NCBI RefSeq assembly: GCF_013141725.1
Contig: NZ_WHNZ01000061.1
Location: 515,105 to 579,104 of the forward strand
Origin: Paenibacillus planticolens
GTDB lineage: Bacteria; Bacillota; Bacilli; Paenibacillales; NBRC-103111
DNA: 64,000 bases
Reading direction: 5' to 3'
Shown piece by piece: positions 1 to 7,649 of this stretch. Under the pieces are notes generated by a model, which saw only the letters and a program-made list of their open reading frames with translations, made no database searches and was not told where the DNA came from. Each line of letters begins with the position of its first letter. The first letter of the stretch is position 1. The position numbers were made by a program, and so were the translations under genes.

Positions 1-76
1 TCGATTTACCGTGATCGATATGAGCGATAATTGAAAAGTTTCGAATTCTTGATTGTCTTTCGCGAATGTCAGTCAT
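1..76 (-). CDS. lepA: Elongation factor 4 (LepA), N-terminal fragment
   Basis: The first 25 codons of LepA run off the left edge of the window. Reading the minus strand from ATG at 76 gives MTDIRERQSRIRNFSIIAHI followed by DHGKS, the start of the G1 GTP-binding loop of translational GTPases. LepA is a ribosome-associated GTPase that acts on stalled or mistranslocated ribosomes. Its position downstream of yqxA and spoIIP matches the gpr-spoIIP-yqxA-lepA order of Bacillus. Only the N terminus is visible, so integrity of the gene cannot be judged. Confidence 0.93.
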   Translation of the reverse strand, partial: MTDIRERQSRIRNFSIIAHIDHGKS

Positions 77-114
77 GCTAACGTATTAACCCCCACAACA
101 TGCAAATAATTTTC

Positions 115-143
115 ATTATAGCAGTTGTGGGAAGTTGCAGCAA
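115..143 (-). promoter_or_regulatory. Probable sigma-A promoter for lepA
   Basis: On the minus strand a -35 like TTGCTG (138-143) is followed by a 17 bp spacer and a perfect TATAAT (115-120). It lies in the 75 bp gap between yqxA and lepA. An 8 bp inverted repeat (92-99 with 124-131) overlaps the spacer and the lepA ribosome binding region; its meaning is unknown. The -35 is only a partial match. Confidence 0.5.
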
Positions 144-151
144 TGTACCCG

Positions 152-547
152 CTATCCTTTCCCTAGTATGGCGTCAAATATTGACACAAACAGCTTGATG
201 CCATGATGCGCAATAATTTGCAGCAGATCCCCGAGTTTGTTGCCCACATGATTCAGCGAATTGTCGTGATCGGCTACGGGATCCGCTTTCTTTTCCGCTT
301 CGGGCTTTGCGGTTGCCGTGGCTTTGGCTGCTGCATCGCCTTTCGGAGTCGGTGATGGCTTCGTAACGGTAGTGGTCGTGATATTCGCAGCCGCCGGCTT
401 CACTGTCTCTTGAGCCGCTTTTCCTGAAGGCTGAGGGCCTTGTATCCGCTCCATCCCGCTGGACGCCAAGCTGACACCGAACAAAATACAGAACAGCAGC
501 AGCAATCCGAACAAGCCCACTTTGATATAAAACTGCCTCAGCTTCAT
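152..547 (-). CDS. yqxA: YqxA-family protein
   Basis: A 131-residue protein with an N-terminal membrane segment (about residues 8-28), a Thr/Ala/Pro/Lys-rich linker (about 40-90) and a hydrophobic C-terminal stretch with the HHGIKLFVSIFDAIL segment. In Bacillus a small protein of this kind (YqxA) lies between spoIIP and lepA, and the position here is the same. Its biochemical role is not established; a sporulation-linked envelope role is only suggested by the neighbourhood. The start is ATG preceded by GAAGGAGG at a normal distance. The stop of spoIIP lies 25 bp upstream, so the two are probably co-transcribed. Confidence 0.8.
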   Translation of the reverse strand: MKLRQFYIKVGLFGLLLLFCILFGVSLASSGMERIQGPQPSGKAAQETVKPAAANITTTTVTKPSPTPKGDAAAKATATAKPEAEKKADPVADHDNSLNHVGNKLGDLLQIIAHHGIKLFVSIFDAILGKG

Positions 548-571
548 GGAAAGGCCTCCTTCAATTCGCTT

Positions 572-1807
572 TTAAGATTGCTTCGGGTTTGCAACCGGCG
601 CATCAACTTTTTTGGCGTTCAAAATCACTTCCGAAATGGCTTCCGCCAGCCAGTCCGTTGTCCGGTAGCACTCCTCCAGTGAGTTATATGGACCGCCTAC
701 CTCGATCAATATACTGTTTGGCGAAAAGTTTTGATTATATAATCCGTTGCCTTCGCTTGCTTCCTTCGCATGAATTCCTTTGGAGATTCCAGGATGCTTG
801 GCTTCCAGCACTTGATGAATCTTATTGGCAAATTCCTCATTCTTTTTCCAATTCGGATTTTTCCCGCCGACGATGAAATACACCTGTGCGTAATCCTTGC
901 CGTCAATGGTGGCGGTTGTTTTATTACGCGCAGCAGAGTCGCGGTGGATATCGAAGTAATACTGTAAATCCGGATGTTGGGCCGCGGCTTCCTGGAGCGT
1001 TTTCAAAGAATACTTGTAGGAGTAAGGATATTCGAAGTTTTTAACCGTACTCGGATACACCGTTTGGGAATGAACCGATCCTATGCCGTCTTTCTCTAGA
1101 TTTTGCGCTAACCGCTGACCGACGGAGATGATATTGACGGTATCGCTGTAAGCCTTGTCCGGGTTCGTAACCCCCTTAAGCTCTGGCAGGAAGGATTCAT
1201 TGCTGTGGGTTTGGTAAATGAAAGCAACATTGTCACCTGCCGATTTGGGCGGCTGTCCTACTGGATTTGCGATAGGCGCTGTAGTGCCTACGGGTGATGG
1301 CTCCAGCGATGGAGAAGGAAGAGGATTTTTGGCCTCTGCTTCCAGATCGGAGGGATTGGGACTGTAGTCGATAGGGTCGCTGGGGTTAATGGCGCTCCCG
1401 CTTCCTTTGACCAAGACCGTCGTCTTATTGGCATCCATCCCTGGGACTTCGCTAGCTACCAAACTTTTCGGATCGCTCGGATTGATGTCCGTTAAGAACT
1501 GGAAGGCGAAATGAAAGACATTATGTTGAGAGAATGTGAATTTCTTCTGGTCTTTATTCAGATGAGGCACTTCCATGCCGAGCATATCGATAAAAAATTG
1601 ATTCGTGACGGATGCGGCCAAACTTTTCATTGACGAAACCGGTGAAGTGGTCTTGACTTTGTTCTGCAAGTAGCCGCCTACACCAATTAATACGAAGATG
1701 GCTAAGGTTGCTGTACTGAGAATAAAAAACGTTTTTCCGACGGAACTGGCGCTCTGAAACGTTTTTCGAACATGGCTGAGATTGAGTGTGGCTGATGTCC
1801 ATTTCAT
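572..1807 (-). CDS. spoIIP: Stage II sporulation protein P (peptidoglycan amidase/endopeptidase)
   Basis: A 411-residue protein with an N-terminal transmembrane helix (about residues 26-48), a Pro/Ser-rich linker (about 135-175), and a C-terminal SpoIIP amidase domain. The domain shows the QTHSNESFLP segment (metal-ligand histidine), DIHRDSA, and the terminal ILIEVGGPYNSLEE motif. SpoIIP degrades septal peptidoglycan with SpoIID and SpoIIM during engulfment in the mother cell, and is normally made under sigma-E and sigma-F. I could not assign a sigma-E promoter with confidence. The start ATG is preceded by AGGAGGAATCAAACT. Normally gpr lies directly upstream; here the TIR-like cassette intervenes, so spoIIP must have its own promoter in 1808-1900. 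Confidence 0.95.
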   Translation of the reverse strand: MKWTSATLNLSHVRKTFQSASSVGKTFFILSTATLAIFVLIGVGGYLQNKVKTTSPVSSMKSLAASVTNQFFIDMLGMEVPHLNKDQKKFTFSQHNVFHFAFQFLTDINPSDPKSLVASEVPGMDANKTTVLVKGSGSAINPSDPIDYSPNPSDLEAEAKNPLPSPSLEPSPVGTTAPIANPVGQPPKSAGDNVAFIYQTHSNESFLPELKGVTNPDKAYSDTVNIISVGQRLAQNLEKDGIGSVHSQTVYPSTVKNFEYPYSYKYSLKTLQEAAAQHPDLQYYFDIHRDSAARNKTTATIDGKDYAQVYFIVGGKNPNWKKNEEFANKIHQVLEAKHPGISKGIHAKEASEGNGLYNQNFSPNSILIEVGGPYNSLEECYRTTDWLAEAISEVILNAKKVDAPVANPKQS

Positions 1808-1903
1808 AGTTTGATTCCTCCTAAACTATCTTAATTCAATCTATGAAACGGGCTTCGTCGATAGAACCTGAAACGATAGATTTTTTATGATAGAGAGAGA
1901 ACA

Positions 1904-1928
1904 CAAAAAAGAACCCCATCAGGGGTTC
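1904..1928 (-). terminator. Rho-independent terminator of the TIR-like cassette
   Basis: A perfect 7 bp stem (1911-1917 with 1922-1928, GAACCCC/GGGGTTC) with a 4-nt loop is followed on the minus strand by a run of seven T (1904-1910). It lies 19 bp after the stop of the small gene at 1947 and separates the cassette from spoIIP. Confidence 0.88.
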
Positions 1929-1946
1929 TCGGTCAATCATATAGAG

Positions 1947-2114
1947 CTATGCTAGCGATTCGAAATCGAACGAGCCTTTGGCTACGATCGTTACTCCGCT
2001 TGTTTTGTTAAGAACAGTGGGACCGTTATATAGTTTGAGCAAGCTCTTGTCGCTCGATTTCTGTGCACTCTTGGCGGTTAGTCGGTTATGAACTTTCTTC
2101 ATGTGCTTCAGCAT
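1947..2114 (-). CDS. Small basic protein of 55 residues, third gene of the TIR-like cassette
   Basis: Function unknown. The reading frame starts at ATG 2114 within the last codons of the upstream gene and ends at 1947, overlapping that gene by 29 bp in another frame. The start is preceded by AAAGGAAGG at a 7-nt spacing, a strong ribosome binding site inside the upstream coding sequence. An in-frame ATG at 2102 is an alternative. The N-terminal half is lysine/serine-rich and the C-terminal half reads as a short folded segment (LLKLYNGPTVLNKTSGVTIV) ending FDFESLA. There is no membrane segment or signal peptide. A terminator follows directly. The overlap, ribosome binding site and terminator argue that it is translated with the TIR-like genes. 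Its small size means chance cannot be fully excluded. Confidence 0.62.
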   Translation of the reverse strand: MLKHMKKVHNRLTAKSAQKSSDKSLLKLYNGPTVLNKTSGVTIVAKGSFDFESLA

Positions 2115-3063
2115 AGAGAATCCTTCCTTTCACAATGGACTTGAGTGAAGACACGAGCTTCGCGTTTCGTTCCGATAACGCCATCATGACTTGATGATGG
2201 TGGCGCGGCGGAATATCCGTCCTTGTTTTGAAATGTATGGAGGAAACGATCGTCGGATGCAGCTTGACGCAATAAATATATTCGAATTCGCCGTCTTCTT
2301 TATCCTTGGCTCGGCCGAGGTAGATGTTCGTCTTTTCGCCGCGGTAGCATTCCGCTAAGTAGCTGGTAGGATCATTCACGTTGAAGCTGTGGTTGCTGCT
2401 CACCTGACCGGCGCGGCCAAACTGTTGTAAAGTGACACCGTCATCCAGCAGTTCGAACAGCGTAGCAGCGGTCACTTCTTGAAGCTCAATTATACCACAA
2501 TTGGTATCAAATGTCTTATGGAATTTATCCAAAACGCGGTCATAATCCACACTGGAGACACTAAGCGAATCCAAAGCATCGAACAGGAAACTGCGTATCG
2601 CATCGTTCTTTTTCATATCAGATAGTTTATAGCGTTTTTTATGTGCTGCAATGGAGCTCTTAATAGGATATAAATGAGGGCCTGCCAACTCCGCAATCTC
2701 TCTATCGTTCTGCCCGTCATCGATGCGCAGCGAATGGTAGCCTTCCAAGTAGTCCGGCAGTTCACAAGCTATCGACATGATAAGAAATGTCCTGCTGTGC
2801 CCTAACTCTCCAATACAGAGCCCGATGAGCACCAAGAGATTCGCATAAGTCAAAGGGTGCTGAAAGTCCTCCCGCGTCAAAATGAGAAGGGCAAAATCCG
2901 CTTCTTCCAGATGTTCTTTGAGCATTTTCAATTTATGCTGAGATGCCGTCAGAACACCCTGATTAATGACCGTGACATCAGCTGTGGATGCAAGCTGCGT
3001 TTGATAGAATTCAGCCCATAGCAGACTATCAAGCGAACAGCCAATAAATATTTTCGGTTTCAT
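2086..3063 (-). CDS. Degenerate TIR-like protein with probable GAF-like C-terminal domain
   Basis: A 325-residue protein. Residues 1-145 follow the TIR-like fold of the upstream protein: IFIGCS at the N terminus, ADFALLILTREDF in the middle, and NLLVLIGLCIGELG then RTFLIM. The position of the catalytic-type glutamate is Leu79 and the preceding RD pair is YA, so NAD hydrolysis is not expected. Residues about 160-320 look like a GAF-type sensor fold (strand-helix pattern, CVKLHPTIVSSIHF, final helix with MALSERNAKLVSSL), but this is inferred from pattern only. No signal peptide or membrane helix is seen. It overlaps the upstream TIR-like gene by 4 bp (ATGA), indicating coupled translation. A plausible role is a sensor or regulatory partner of the intact TIR-like protein. 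Confidence 0.75.
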   Translation of the reverse strand: MKPKIFIGCSLDSLLWAEFYQTQLASTADVTVINQGVLTASQHKLKMLKEHLEEADFALLILTREDFQHPLTYANLLVLIGLCIGELGHSRTFLIMSIACELPDYLEGYHSLRIDDGQNDREIAELAGPHLYPIKSSIAAHKKRYKLSDMKKNDAIRSFLFDALDSLSVSSVDYDRVLDKFHKTFDTNCGIIELQEVTAATLFELLDDGVTLQQFGRAGQVSSNHSFNVNDPTSYLAECYRGEKTNIYLGRAKDKEDGEFEYIYCVKLHPTIVSSIHFKTRTDIPPRHHHQVMMALSERNAKLVSSLKSIVKGRILYAEAHEESS

Positions 3064-3533
3064 TTGTCTCTCAGTCCTAACTCCTTCAGCATCCGTTTCA
3101 CCGTATACGTGGCCGGTCCCAGTCCCGCCATCAAGCCCGAGGGATGATCAGCCTTATAAGTAAGCGGTGTCAAGCCAAGCAGATCCGTGGCTATATGCAA
3201 GTCTTCTTTTTCCGGAATGAGAAAATAAGTTCTCTCCAGACCGATCTGCCCGATAAACAGACCCAGCTCCAGAATAACATTATCGCGAACTGTGCTGACG
3301 ACCGAGTCTCTTAAAAGCGTTAAATCATTCGGTTGAAAAACAAAGATGGCAAAATCGCTAGCTTGAGCCTGCTTAATTAGTGGGGCTAGTGTCGTATGTG
3401 AAGGGGGGAATAAAAGTTGGCTCCAAACCGTGACGTCACAGGAAAAATGGAGATTAGCTTGCAAAGCCTCTGCAACGTCAACGCTTTCAGCAGATGATCC
3501 GATAAACAGTCTTGCCAGAGGTGATCCGTTCAC
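3060..3533 (-). CDS. TIR-like domain protein (Cap12/Pycsar-type TIR family), predicted NADase
   Basis: A 157-residue single-domain protein resembling the predicted nucleotide-binding TIR-like family (Pfam PF10137). It shows RLFIGSS at the N terminus, DVTVW, SDFAIFVFQPND, the hallmark RDNVILELGLFIGQIG (Glu89 is the expected catalytic glutamate) and ATDLLGLTPLTY near the C terminus. Family members act as NAD-degrading effectors in anti-phage systems such as CBASS and Pycsar, usually fused or linked to a cyclic-nucleotide sensor. No cyclase is present here; instead the next gene encodes a degenerate copy plus a probable sensor domain. The gene lies downstream of the gpr terminator, so it has its own promoter in 3534-3617. 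NADase activity is inferred. Confidence 0.85.
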   Translation of the reverse strand: MNGSPLARLFIGSSAESVDVAEALQANLHFSCDVTVWSQLLFPPSHTTLAPLIKQAQASDFAIFVFQPNDLTLLRDSVVSTVRDNVILELGLFIGQIGLERTYFLIPEKEDLHIATDLLGLTPLTYKADHPSGLMAGLGPATYTVKRMLKELGLRDK

Positions 3534-3617
3534 AGAATCACTCCCTTCATTTTGGATAGTCGTCAGTTATTTCGACGCCTCCCATCTTTTTCCTGCCGGT
3601 TGCAGCTAAAATAAGGC

Positions 3618-3658
3618 AAAAAAAGAACTGTTCCCACGTATCGCCGCGGACCCAGTTC
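3618..3658 (-). terminator. Terminator downstream of gpr
   Basis: On the minus strand GAACTG (3653-3658) pairs with CAGTTC (3625-3630), with an imperfect inner extension, followed by seven T (3618-3624). It lies 9 bp beyond the gpr stop and isolates the TIR-like cassette from gpr transcription. Confidence 0.78.
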
Positions 3659-3666
3659 CCGTTCAA

Positions 3667-4665
3667 TCAATGTGTATAAGCGGCCACGTTCTCCACGCTA
3701 ACCGCATCGTGTAAAGCCGCATTCAAGCCGCTGGCAATAATATTGGCGATGTCCTCGATAAACTGGTCGATTTCCTTCGGGGTGACCAGCAAATCGTGAC
3801 CGACAGGGTTCAGCACTTCTTTGACGAGCTGCAGGCGCTCCTCCTCATGTATATTGTCCAGCAGCCCAAGAATTTGCCCGGTATTGCTCGTCTGCTCGCT
3901 AAAATGCTTATGCATCAGATCGAACGCATTATTCACAATCGTCGAGGCATACACAACGGTGGGAACCCCAATGGCGATTACAGGGATGCCAAAATTCTCT
4001 TTCGTCAGGCCTTTGCGCTTGTTCCCGATGCCAGAGCCCGGATGGATGCCAGTATCCGCTATTTGAATGGTTGTGTTTACCCGGTCCAAGGATCGGGAAG
4101 CCAAAGCATCGACGGCAATGATGAAATCAGGCTTGGATTGTTCGACAATTCCCATTACGATATCGCTGCTCTCAATTCCCGTCGTCCCAAGTACGCCTGG
4201 CGCTACCGCGCTGACCGGCCGATAACCGGGGCTCACATCCTCAGGCATTAATTCAAAGTAATGACGGGTAACCATCACATTGTCCACGACGAGCGGACCG
4301 AGAGCATCGGGTGTGACATTGGAATTGCCGAGCCCGATAATGAGCGCTTTCGCATTTTGCGGGATGCCGATCTCCCGCAGAAACTGCTCGAACTCTTGAG
4401 CCAGTTTCGTGGCTACACGGTCTTGCAGCTGGCTGTCTTTCTCCCGCAGAGCAGGAACTTCAATCGTTATATAATGTCCGAGAAGTTTGCCAAGGGCTCT
4501 TGAGCCTTCTTCGTTTTTCACATTGATTTTGGTAACGCGTATCCCGTTTTCGCGAGTGGACTCCTGTTCAATGCCAGGAATCGGCTGCCCCTGATTAGCT
4601 GCATGAGCCATATCCCTAGCATCCAGCGCAAGATCCGTATGTGTTGTAAAAGAGCTTAAGTCCAT
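3667..4665 (-). CDS. gpr: GPR germination protease
   Basis: A 332-residue spore protease that degrades the small acid-soluble DNA-binding proteins at germination. The sequence shows typical GPR segments: LIIGLGNSNVTPDALGP, SPGYRPVSAVAPGVLGTTG, FIIAVDALASRS, and TGIHPGSGIGNKRKGL. It is synthesised as a zymogen with an N-terminal propeptide; the region before residue 16-20 (MDLSSFTTHTDLALDAR...) fits this. GPR is an aspartic-type protease of its own family and is expressed in the forespore under sigma-F/sigma-G. It lies divergent from rpsT as in Bacillus. Length is slightly below the usual about 370 residues of B. subtilis GPR. Confidence 0.96.
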   Translation of the reverse strand: MDLSSFTTHTDLALDARDMAHAANQGQPIPGIEQESTRENGIRVTKINVKNEEGSRALGKLLGHYITIEVPALREKDSQLQDRVATKLAQEFEQFLREIGIPQNAKALIIGLGNSNVTPDALGPLVVDNVMVTRHYFELMPEDVSPGYRPVSAVAPGVLGTTGIESSDIVMGIVEQSKPDFIIAVDALASRSLDRVNTTIQIADTGIHPGSGIGNKRKGLTKENFGIPVIAIGVPTVVYASTIVNNAFDLMHKHFSEQTSNTGQILGLLDNIHEEERLQLVKEVLNPVGHDLLVTPKEIDQFIEDIANIIASGLNAALHDAVSVENVAAYTH

Positions 4666-4764
4666 AGAAGTTCCCCTTTCTCAGGTGCATTGCATCTCAT
4701 AGTGTGTGTCGATTTTAAAGCCGTTATGCAAAAACGAAGACCACTGAAAACCTATTGACAGGTC

Positions 4765-4793
4765 TTGCATTTTCAATAGTTGCATGGTAGAAT
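4765..4793 (+). promoter_or_regulatory. Probable sigma-A promoter for rpsT
   Basis: TTGCAT (4765-4770), 17 bp spacer, TAGAAT (4788-4793), located 69 bp upstream of the rpsT start. A second -35-like TTGACA at 4755 is too far from the -10. Confidence 0.6.
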
Positions 4794-4861
4794 ACTTAAA
4801 GTTGTCAGCAAACATACAAATGTAACGTTGAACCGTGTTTTGTAAGTAGGAGGTGAATTTC

Positions 4862-5113
4862 ATGCCAAACATTAAATCCGCTATTAAACGAGTAAAAGTT
4901 AGCGAAAAGCGCCGTCTTCGTAACGCTTCCCAAAAGTCCGCTCTGCGTACTGCTGTGAAAGCTTTCGAAACAGCTGTAAGCCCAGAAGCTCTAATTAACG
5001 CTTCCAAGAAATTAGACAAAGCAGCTTCTAAAGGCTTAATCCATAAAAATGCCGCTAACCGCAAGAAGTCCCGTCTGGCTAAAAAGCTGAACGCTCTTAC
5101 GGCTCAAGCGTAA
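4862..5113 (+). CDS. rpsT: 30S ribosomal protein S20
   Basis: An 83-residue, highly basic protein that binds 16S rRNA early in 30S assembly. It begins MPNIKSAIKRVKVSEKRRLR and contains the typical KAASKGLIHKNAANRKKSRL segment near the C terminus. The ATG at 4862 is chosen over an upstream in-frame GTG at 4853 because AGGAGGTG lies directly before it at 4848-4855, and the protein matches the family start. It is monocistronic, with its own promoter and terminator, and divergent from gpr. Confidence 0.98.
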   Translation: MPNIKSAIKRVKVSEKRRLRNASQKSALRTAVKAFETAVSPEALINASKKLDKAASKGLIHKNAANRKKSRLAKKLNALTAQA

Positions 5114-5130
5114 TACAGGACATAAAAAGC

Positions 5131-5166
5131 AAAAGTCCAGTTCTCTTCGGAGAGCTGGGCTTTTTT
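5131..5166 (+). terminator. Rho-independent terminator of rpsT
   Basis: A long stem AAAAGTCCAGTTCTC (5131-5145) with a TTCG loop pairs with GAGAGCTGGGCTTTT (5150-5164), with one imperfect position, and ends in a T run. The TTCG tetraloop and T run are classic. Confidence 0.95.
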
Positions 5167-5183
5167 CCATGTAAAAAACCTTC

Positions 5184-6203
5184 CTAGGCAGCAAGCCTAA
5201 GAAGGAACATTTCTAATCCTAACACTTTATCGATTTTCCCCGTTTTCATTTGGAAATCCAGATCGGCCAACTGGGCCATGATCTCGCTCAGCTTCTCGAT
5301 CTTATATTTCCGCGCCTGCCCCTCGGCTACTTTCACGGCGAAAGGATGCAAACCGATCTGCGAAGCCATTTGCTGCTGCGAATACCCCTGTTTGCTGAGC
5401 TCCTTGACCTGCAGCATGATGCGAAACTGCCTGGCGATAAGAGCGGCTATTTTGATCGGCTCTTCCCGCTGCTTCAGCAGTTCCTCCAAGATGACGAAAG
5501 CGCGCTCCAGCCTTACATTCACAATGTCTTCAATAAGTATGAAAACATTTTGCTCCGTGCTCCTGGCGACGAGCTGGTCGATGACATCTGCCGACGCCTC
5601 GTTGCCGGCGCCCACATATAGGGAAATCTTCTCAATCTCAGCCGATAAGGCTTGTAAATTCCCGCCTGTGTAGAGTATTAATTGATCCGCGGCTTCACTG
5701 GTAAATGAAAACCCGCGCTGCCGCGCTCCGGCCGCCACCCACTGCTGCAGCTCATCCGGGCTAAGCGACAGGAAAGGAACGGCCGCTTCCATGTCTTTGA
5801 GAGCTTTAACGATCTTCTTGCGCTCGTCTAATTTATCCGCGTCCACCGTAAAAACAACGACGGTATGCTCTGCGGGCGATTTTAAATAGTCGGTCAATCG
5901 ATCCAAATGATGTTCAATCTTGGTGCTTTCCTTGGCGCCTGTAAAAAACAACGCGTTCTTGGCGATGACAAGCTTCTTCGGCACCATGAAAGGGAGTGTC
6001 TCAGCATCCTCCAGCACAGATGAGAGCGAGATCTCGCTTAAATCGAATTTGCTTACGGCAAATTCCTTATGTTCCGGCTCAATGAGTGAATCCGTCAATA
6101 CTTGGATAAACTCTCTCATCTTATATTTCTCAGGACCGTAGCACAAGTACACGGGTGCCTGCCGACCTGCTTGTATATCTTTTAATGCTCTCTTTGCGTC
6201 CAT
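5184..6203 (-). CDS. holA: DNA polymerase III, delta subunit
   Basis: A 339-residue subunit of the clamp loader that opens the beta sliding clamp. It begins MDAKRALKDIQAGRQAPVYL then YGPEKY, the usual N-terminal segment, has the degenerate AAA+ fold in the first about 200 residues, and the conserved C-terminal helical collar (IAALIARQFRIMLQVKEL, then HPFAVKVAEGQARKY). Position next to rpsT is the standard Bacillus order. The ATG is preceded by GGAGTGGAGG. Convergent with rpsT, whose terminator lies 18 bp from the holA stop. Confidence 0.96.
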   Translation of the reverse strand: MDAKRALKDIQAGRQAPVYLCYGPEKYKMREFIQVLTDSLIEPEHKEFAVSKFDLSEISLSSVLEDAETLPFMVPKKLVIAKNALFFTGAKESTKIEHHLDRLTDYLKSPAEHTVVVFTVDADKLDERKKIVKALKDMEAAVPFLSLSPDELQQWVAAGARQRGFSFTSEAADQLILYTGGNLQALSAEIEKISLYVGAGNEASADVIDQLVARSTEQNVFILIEDIVNVRLERAFVILEELLKQREEPIKIAALIARQFRIMLQVKELSKQGYSQQQMASQIGLHPFAVKVAEGQARKYKIEKLSEIMAQLADLDFQMKTGKIDKVLGLEMFLLRLAA

Positions 6204-6240
6204 AGCTGGCCTCCACTCCTCGCTATCATTTTACCAACAA

Positions 6241-6286
6241 CAAAGGGATTACGTCAAAGTCCTAAGACCTTACCGTAATCCCTTTG
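6241..6286 (-). terminator. 13 bp inverted repeat, possible terminator of the sigma/anti-sigma operon
   Basis: CAAAGGGATTACG (6241-6253) and its exact reverse complement (6274-6286) are separated by 20 bp. On the minus strand the stem is followed only by a weak T-rich stretch (TTGTTGTTGG), so termination would be inefficient or factor-dependent. It lies in the 216 bp gap between holA (start 6203) and the anti-sigma gene (stop 6420); I see no gene in this gap. Confidence 0.5.
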
Positions 6287-6419
6287 TCTGTCTATTTAAA
6301 CACCGGTTAAAGGCTCTAGAAACCTTAGACCGTGTGGGCGAACCCCCATACTTGCTTTAGCTTTCGTATAATTTAACATACGCAGGAGCCGCTATATTGG
6401 TGCGTTCGTTTCAACAATT

Positions 6420-7649
6420 TTAGGGCGTTTCTTCCTTTTTCAGATTCACGTCAACGCGAATCGTATGGAGCGTGCCCCCGCTTTGAACTTGATAAAATAA
6501 CTTGTCATCCTTGGACCATTCCACCAGTGTGATCACGTCCTCTGACTGCCAAACTTGCTTGGACGCAAATACGATTTCCAGCGTTTCGCTATTACGGATC
6601 ACAACGTGATGATCTTCAACAGCTGCTGTCAAAGTCCCCGAAGCTGATTTCAGAAAATTATCAGTAACCGGTACGGTCAACGAAAACATACCGACGCCGG
6701 AATCCCTCTCTACCCCTTTTTTCGCAACAGGGGTAGAGGTCGGCTGAGTTGTTGGGGCAAAGCTATTCGCTATGTTGTTGGGCTCTGCAACTAGCGGGGC
6801 AGGCGGATTCGATTGCTTCGGCTCTGCACCCTTCAGGTTGCCTCCAACCGTGGCGGACGGATCTTGCATGCGCTCCGGCGCCGAAGTTGAAGGCTCCACA
6901 CGCGATGCATCATTAGCATCCTTCGGCGGAGACGGCTTGATCGTATCCGGTTTTTCAAGCGGTGCATTCGTTGTCGCTTGCGGTGGCGGTCCACCTGTCT
7001 CTGATGTTTGCAGCTGCTGCTTTAGATCGGATTTCGGATCTGCTGCGTGTGCGGTATCATTGTTCTGGTTGGCGGAAAACTCGTTAGCGTCAGGCGTACC
7101 GGAGATTTTCATCTTGTCGGCAGTTTCCGGATTCCCTTCCGCACTCACTTTCGAATCCGAGGCTGCCGAACTGCTATGCTCAGCCCTTTGCTTAGATGCT
7201 GCCATCGGCAGCAGGCCGTCAGCATTATCCATCACAGGATGCTTTAGATTAAAAGCAAAGAATCCGAGAATGAGACCTGCGGCAACAACACCACTTGCAA
7301 ATTTCCAAGAGAACTGCGATCCAAGCCGGCGTGTCCAAGGGAGTCTAGTGGGCTGTCCTTGTTCGATCTGTTTGACTTCTGTGCGGAAGACAGCTGCTTT
7401 GTCGGTAATGGACGCCGCGGCTACTTTATCAATTTCGTCCAGCTGCGGCAAAATGGCATCGACCAAACTGTATGGAGGAACAACCTTTGGTAATTGGGCT
7501 AATTCACCCGATATTCTTTGTAAACGTTCAAACATTTGTGCACATTCCAAACAATAGGCCAAATGAGCGTGGAGCTCATCTTCCTCTTGCGAATCCAGAT
7601 CTCCATCCAGCTGCCTTTGCATAAGTTCCATCACCTCTTGACAATTCAT
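6420..7649 (-). CDS. Membrane anti-sigma factor with zinc-finger (ZAS-type) domain
   Basis: A 409-residue protein. The N terminus holds a zf-HC2/ZAS motif H29-x3-C33-x2-C36, the signature of ECF anti-sigma factors that sequester sigma at the membrane. A transmembrane helix follows at about 117-135. Residues 140-310 form an unusually long Ser/Thr/Pro/Ala-rich, low-complexity extracytoplasmic stretch, and the last about 90 residues form a compact beta-rich domain (MFSLTVPVTDNF, VVIRNSETLEIVFAS). The gene overlaps the sigma gene by 4 bp (ATGA), so the two are translationally coupled. The signal sensed cannot be deduced; the C-terminal domain is the likely sensor. Confidence 0.9.
   Translation of the reverse strand: MNCQEVMELMQRQLDGDLDSQEEDELHAHLAYCLECAQMFERLQRISGELAQLPKVVPPYSLVDAILPQLDEIDKVAAASITDKAAVFRTEVKQIEQGQPTRLPWTRRLGSQFSWKFASGVVAAGLILGFFAFNLKHPVMDNADGLLPMAASKQRAEHSSSAASDSKVSAEGNPETADKMKISGTPDANEFSANQNNDTAHAADPKSDLKQQLQTSETGGPPPQATTNAPLEKPDTIKPSPPKDANDASRVEPSTSAPERMQDPSATVGGNLKGAEPKQSNPPAPLVAEPNNIANSFAPTTQPTSTPVAKKGVERDSGVGMFSLTVPVTDNFLKSASGTLTAAVEDHHVVIRNSETLEIVFASKQVWQSEDVITLVEWSKDDKLFYQVQSGGTLHTIRVDVNLKKEETP

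Noticed and set aside
1808..1900. Sigma-E promoter of spoIIP
   Set aside because: Several partial matches are present but none fits both boxes with the right spacing well enough to call.
6772..7557. Long open frame on the plus strand opposite the anti-sigma gene
   Set aside because: Shadow of the low-complexity anti-sigma coding sequence; no ribosome binding site, no known domain.
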